Assembly: GCA_050330095.1 (NCBI GenBank)
Contig: JBHJOC010000088.1
Coordinates: 1-15,438 of the forward strand
Reading direction: 5' to 3'
DNA length: 15,438 nt
DNA from: JBCBWG01 sp036804185
Lineage (GTDB): Bacteria > Pseudomonadota > Alphaproteobacteria > Rhizobiales > Hyphomicrobiaceae
The notes beneath the pieces are model-generated. The model did not search any database. It was not told the DNA's origin and saw only the letters and a list, made by a program, of their open reading frames with translations. Shown piece by piece: positions 14,594 to 15,438 of the stretch; the first letter of the stretch is position 1, and each line of letters begins with the position of its first letter. The position numbers were made by a program, and so were the translations under genes.

Positions 14594-15438
14594 TCAGAAG
14601 TCTCGACTCATGCGTCCAGGGCTCAGCACGCCTTCGGGATCGAACGCCTCCTTCACCCGGCGGGTCAGGGCCGCAAGGCTCGGCGGCTGGGGATGGAAGA
14701 CTGGAACCTCGGTACGTACGGCCGCCGGTGCGCGCATGAGGAGGGCGTGTCCGCCGACGGCGTCGACAGCGCGGCGGATGATGCAGGCACCAGCGTCATC
14801 GATGGACTGCTCCACGGCGAGCCACACGAGACCGCCGGCCCAATCGAAGTAATGACTGGCAAGGTCGAGCCCCTGTGCGCGGCAGGCTGCAACGACCTCG
14901 CCGCCCGCACTCGGCGCGACCGAGACCCGCCAAACCGCATGCCCCCCGGCGGCAACTGGAGCGGCATCACGCACCGCCTGCCAGAGGTTCGCGGACGCCG
15001 CGCCGGTGAGCGTCTCGAACATCGCCCCAGGCCAGGCCTTGAACAAGTCGATGAGGCTCTTGCGCCGCGCCACGACGGACACCTCGACACCTTCGAGCCG
15101 CAAGACGGCACAGCCCGCAGCTTGGCCGACGGAAACCGTCTCCTCTGGCAGGTAGGCGAGGCACGAGACCTCGTGCGGCGACCCCGAGGCGTGTCGCAGA
15201 AGCCGCAAGGCGTCCTCAACCGCCAACCCGCCAACCAGCAGGCTCTGCTCCGTCTCTGGCGCAGGAAGCACCTTGAACGTCACGTCACTGAGGACCGCGA
15301 GCGTGCCGAACGAGCCCGTAACCAGCTTCGACAGGTCGTAGCCCGTAACGTTCTTCATCACGCGGCCGCCGGACTTGAACACCTCGGCGCGGCCGCTGAC
15401 GGCGTTGAAGCCGAGCAGATGATCGCGTGCAGCACCCG
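14594..15438 (-). CDS. glcE: Glycolate oxidase FAD-binding subunit, 5' end outside window
   Basis: GlcE subunit of glycolate oxidase. About 280 C-terminal residues are visible and the frame stays open to the right edge. The reading GAARDHLLGFNAVSGRAEVF continues into KSGGRVMKNVTGYDLSKL, the conserved end of the FAD-binding (PCMH-type) domain of GlcE/GlcD-like oxidases. The rest is the C-terminal cap-like domain, finishing with FDPEGVLSPGRM just before the stop, a typical ending for this family. The first visible full codon is at 15436. GTG 15382 is internal, not a start. It lies upstream of glcF in the expected glcE-glcF order; glcD probably precedes it outside the window. Confidence 0.95.
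   Translation of the reverse strand, partial: GAARDHLLGFNAVSGRAEVFKSGGRVMKNVTGYDLSKLVTGSFGTLAVLSDVTFKVLPAPETEQSLLVGGLAVEDALRLLRHASGSPHEVSCLAYLPEETVSVGQAAGCAVLRLEGVEVSVVARRKSLIDLFKAWPGAMFETLTGAASANLWQAVRDAAPVAAGGHAVWRVSVAPSAGGEVVAACRAQGLDLASHYFDWAGGLVWLAVEQSIDDAGACIIRRAVDAVGGHALLMRAPAAVRTEVPVFHPQPPSLAALTRRVKEAFDPEGVLSPGRMSRDF

Noticed and set aside
1..15438. tRNA, rRNA, CRISPR, transposase or phage genes
   Set aside because: Read both strands for tRNA-like T-arms, spaced repeats and typical integrase or transposase motifs; none were found.

Overview
The window comes from the chromosome of a GC-rich alphaproteobacterium, most probably a member of Hyphomicrobiales (rhizobia-like). The evidence is the wording of the housekeeping proteins: an RpsB of 331 residues with a C-terminal helix-hairpin-helix-like extension, a ComEC without a metallo-beta-lactamase motif, and a DUF1045 protein. 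No genus can be named from this sequence. Nothing suggests a prophage, a transposase, a CRISPR array, or a tRNA or rRNA gene.

Bases 1-7340 are a minus-strand block dominated by translation genes. In order of transcription (right to left) it contains gltX (glutamyl-tRNA synthetase), a small secreted four-cysteine protein of unknown function, rpsB (ribosomal protein S2), tsf (EF-Ts), pyrH (UMP kinase), frr (ribosome recycling factor) and uppS (undecaprenyl diphosphate synthase, cut by the left edge). The order rpsB-tsf-pyrH-frr-uppS is the classical bacterial one. Here the spacers are long (about 450 bp between rpsB and tsf, 350 bp between tsf and pyrH, 270 bp between pyrH and frr). A convincing intrinsic terminator separates the small secreted-protein gene from rpsB, and a weaker one follows tsf.

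Bases 7341-7783 form a divergent intergenic region between gltX (minus) and comEC (plus). It contains the most striking unexplained structure in the window: two 64-bp arms (7564-7627 and 7652-7715) that are ungapped imperfect inverted copies of each other (44 of 64 positions) around a 24-bp centre. comEC (7784-10462) encodes a DNA-uptake-channel homologue with a long acidic tail.

Bases 10539-13133 hold a DUF1045 gene (2H phosphoesterase-like, minus strand, probable TTG start) divergent from a two-gene operon for a class I CoA-transferase-like heterodimer. The usual catalytic glutamate is not visible in its B subunit.

Bases 13198-15438 hold glcF and the 3' part of glcE (minus strand), the iron-sulfur and FAD-domain subunits of glycolate oxidase. 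glcD probably lies just beyond the right edge. No wholly new multi-gene system is evident. The best leads are the gltX-comEC palindrome, the small cysteine protein, the CoA-transferase pair without a visible catalytic Glu, and the overlapping out-of-frame start signals at the DUF1045 gene.
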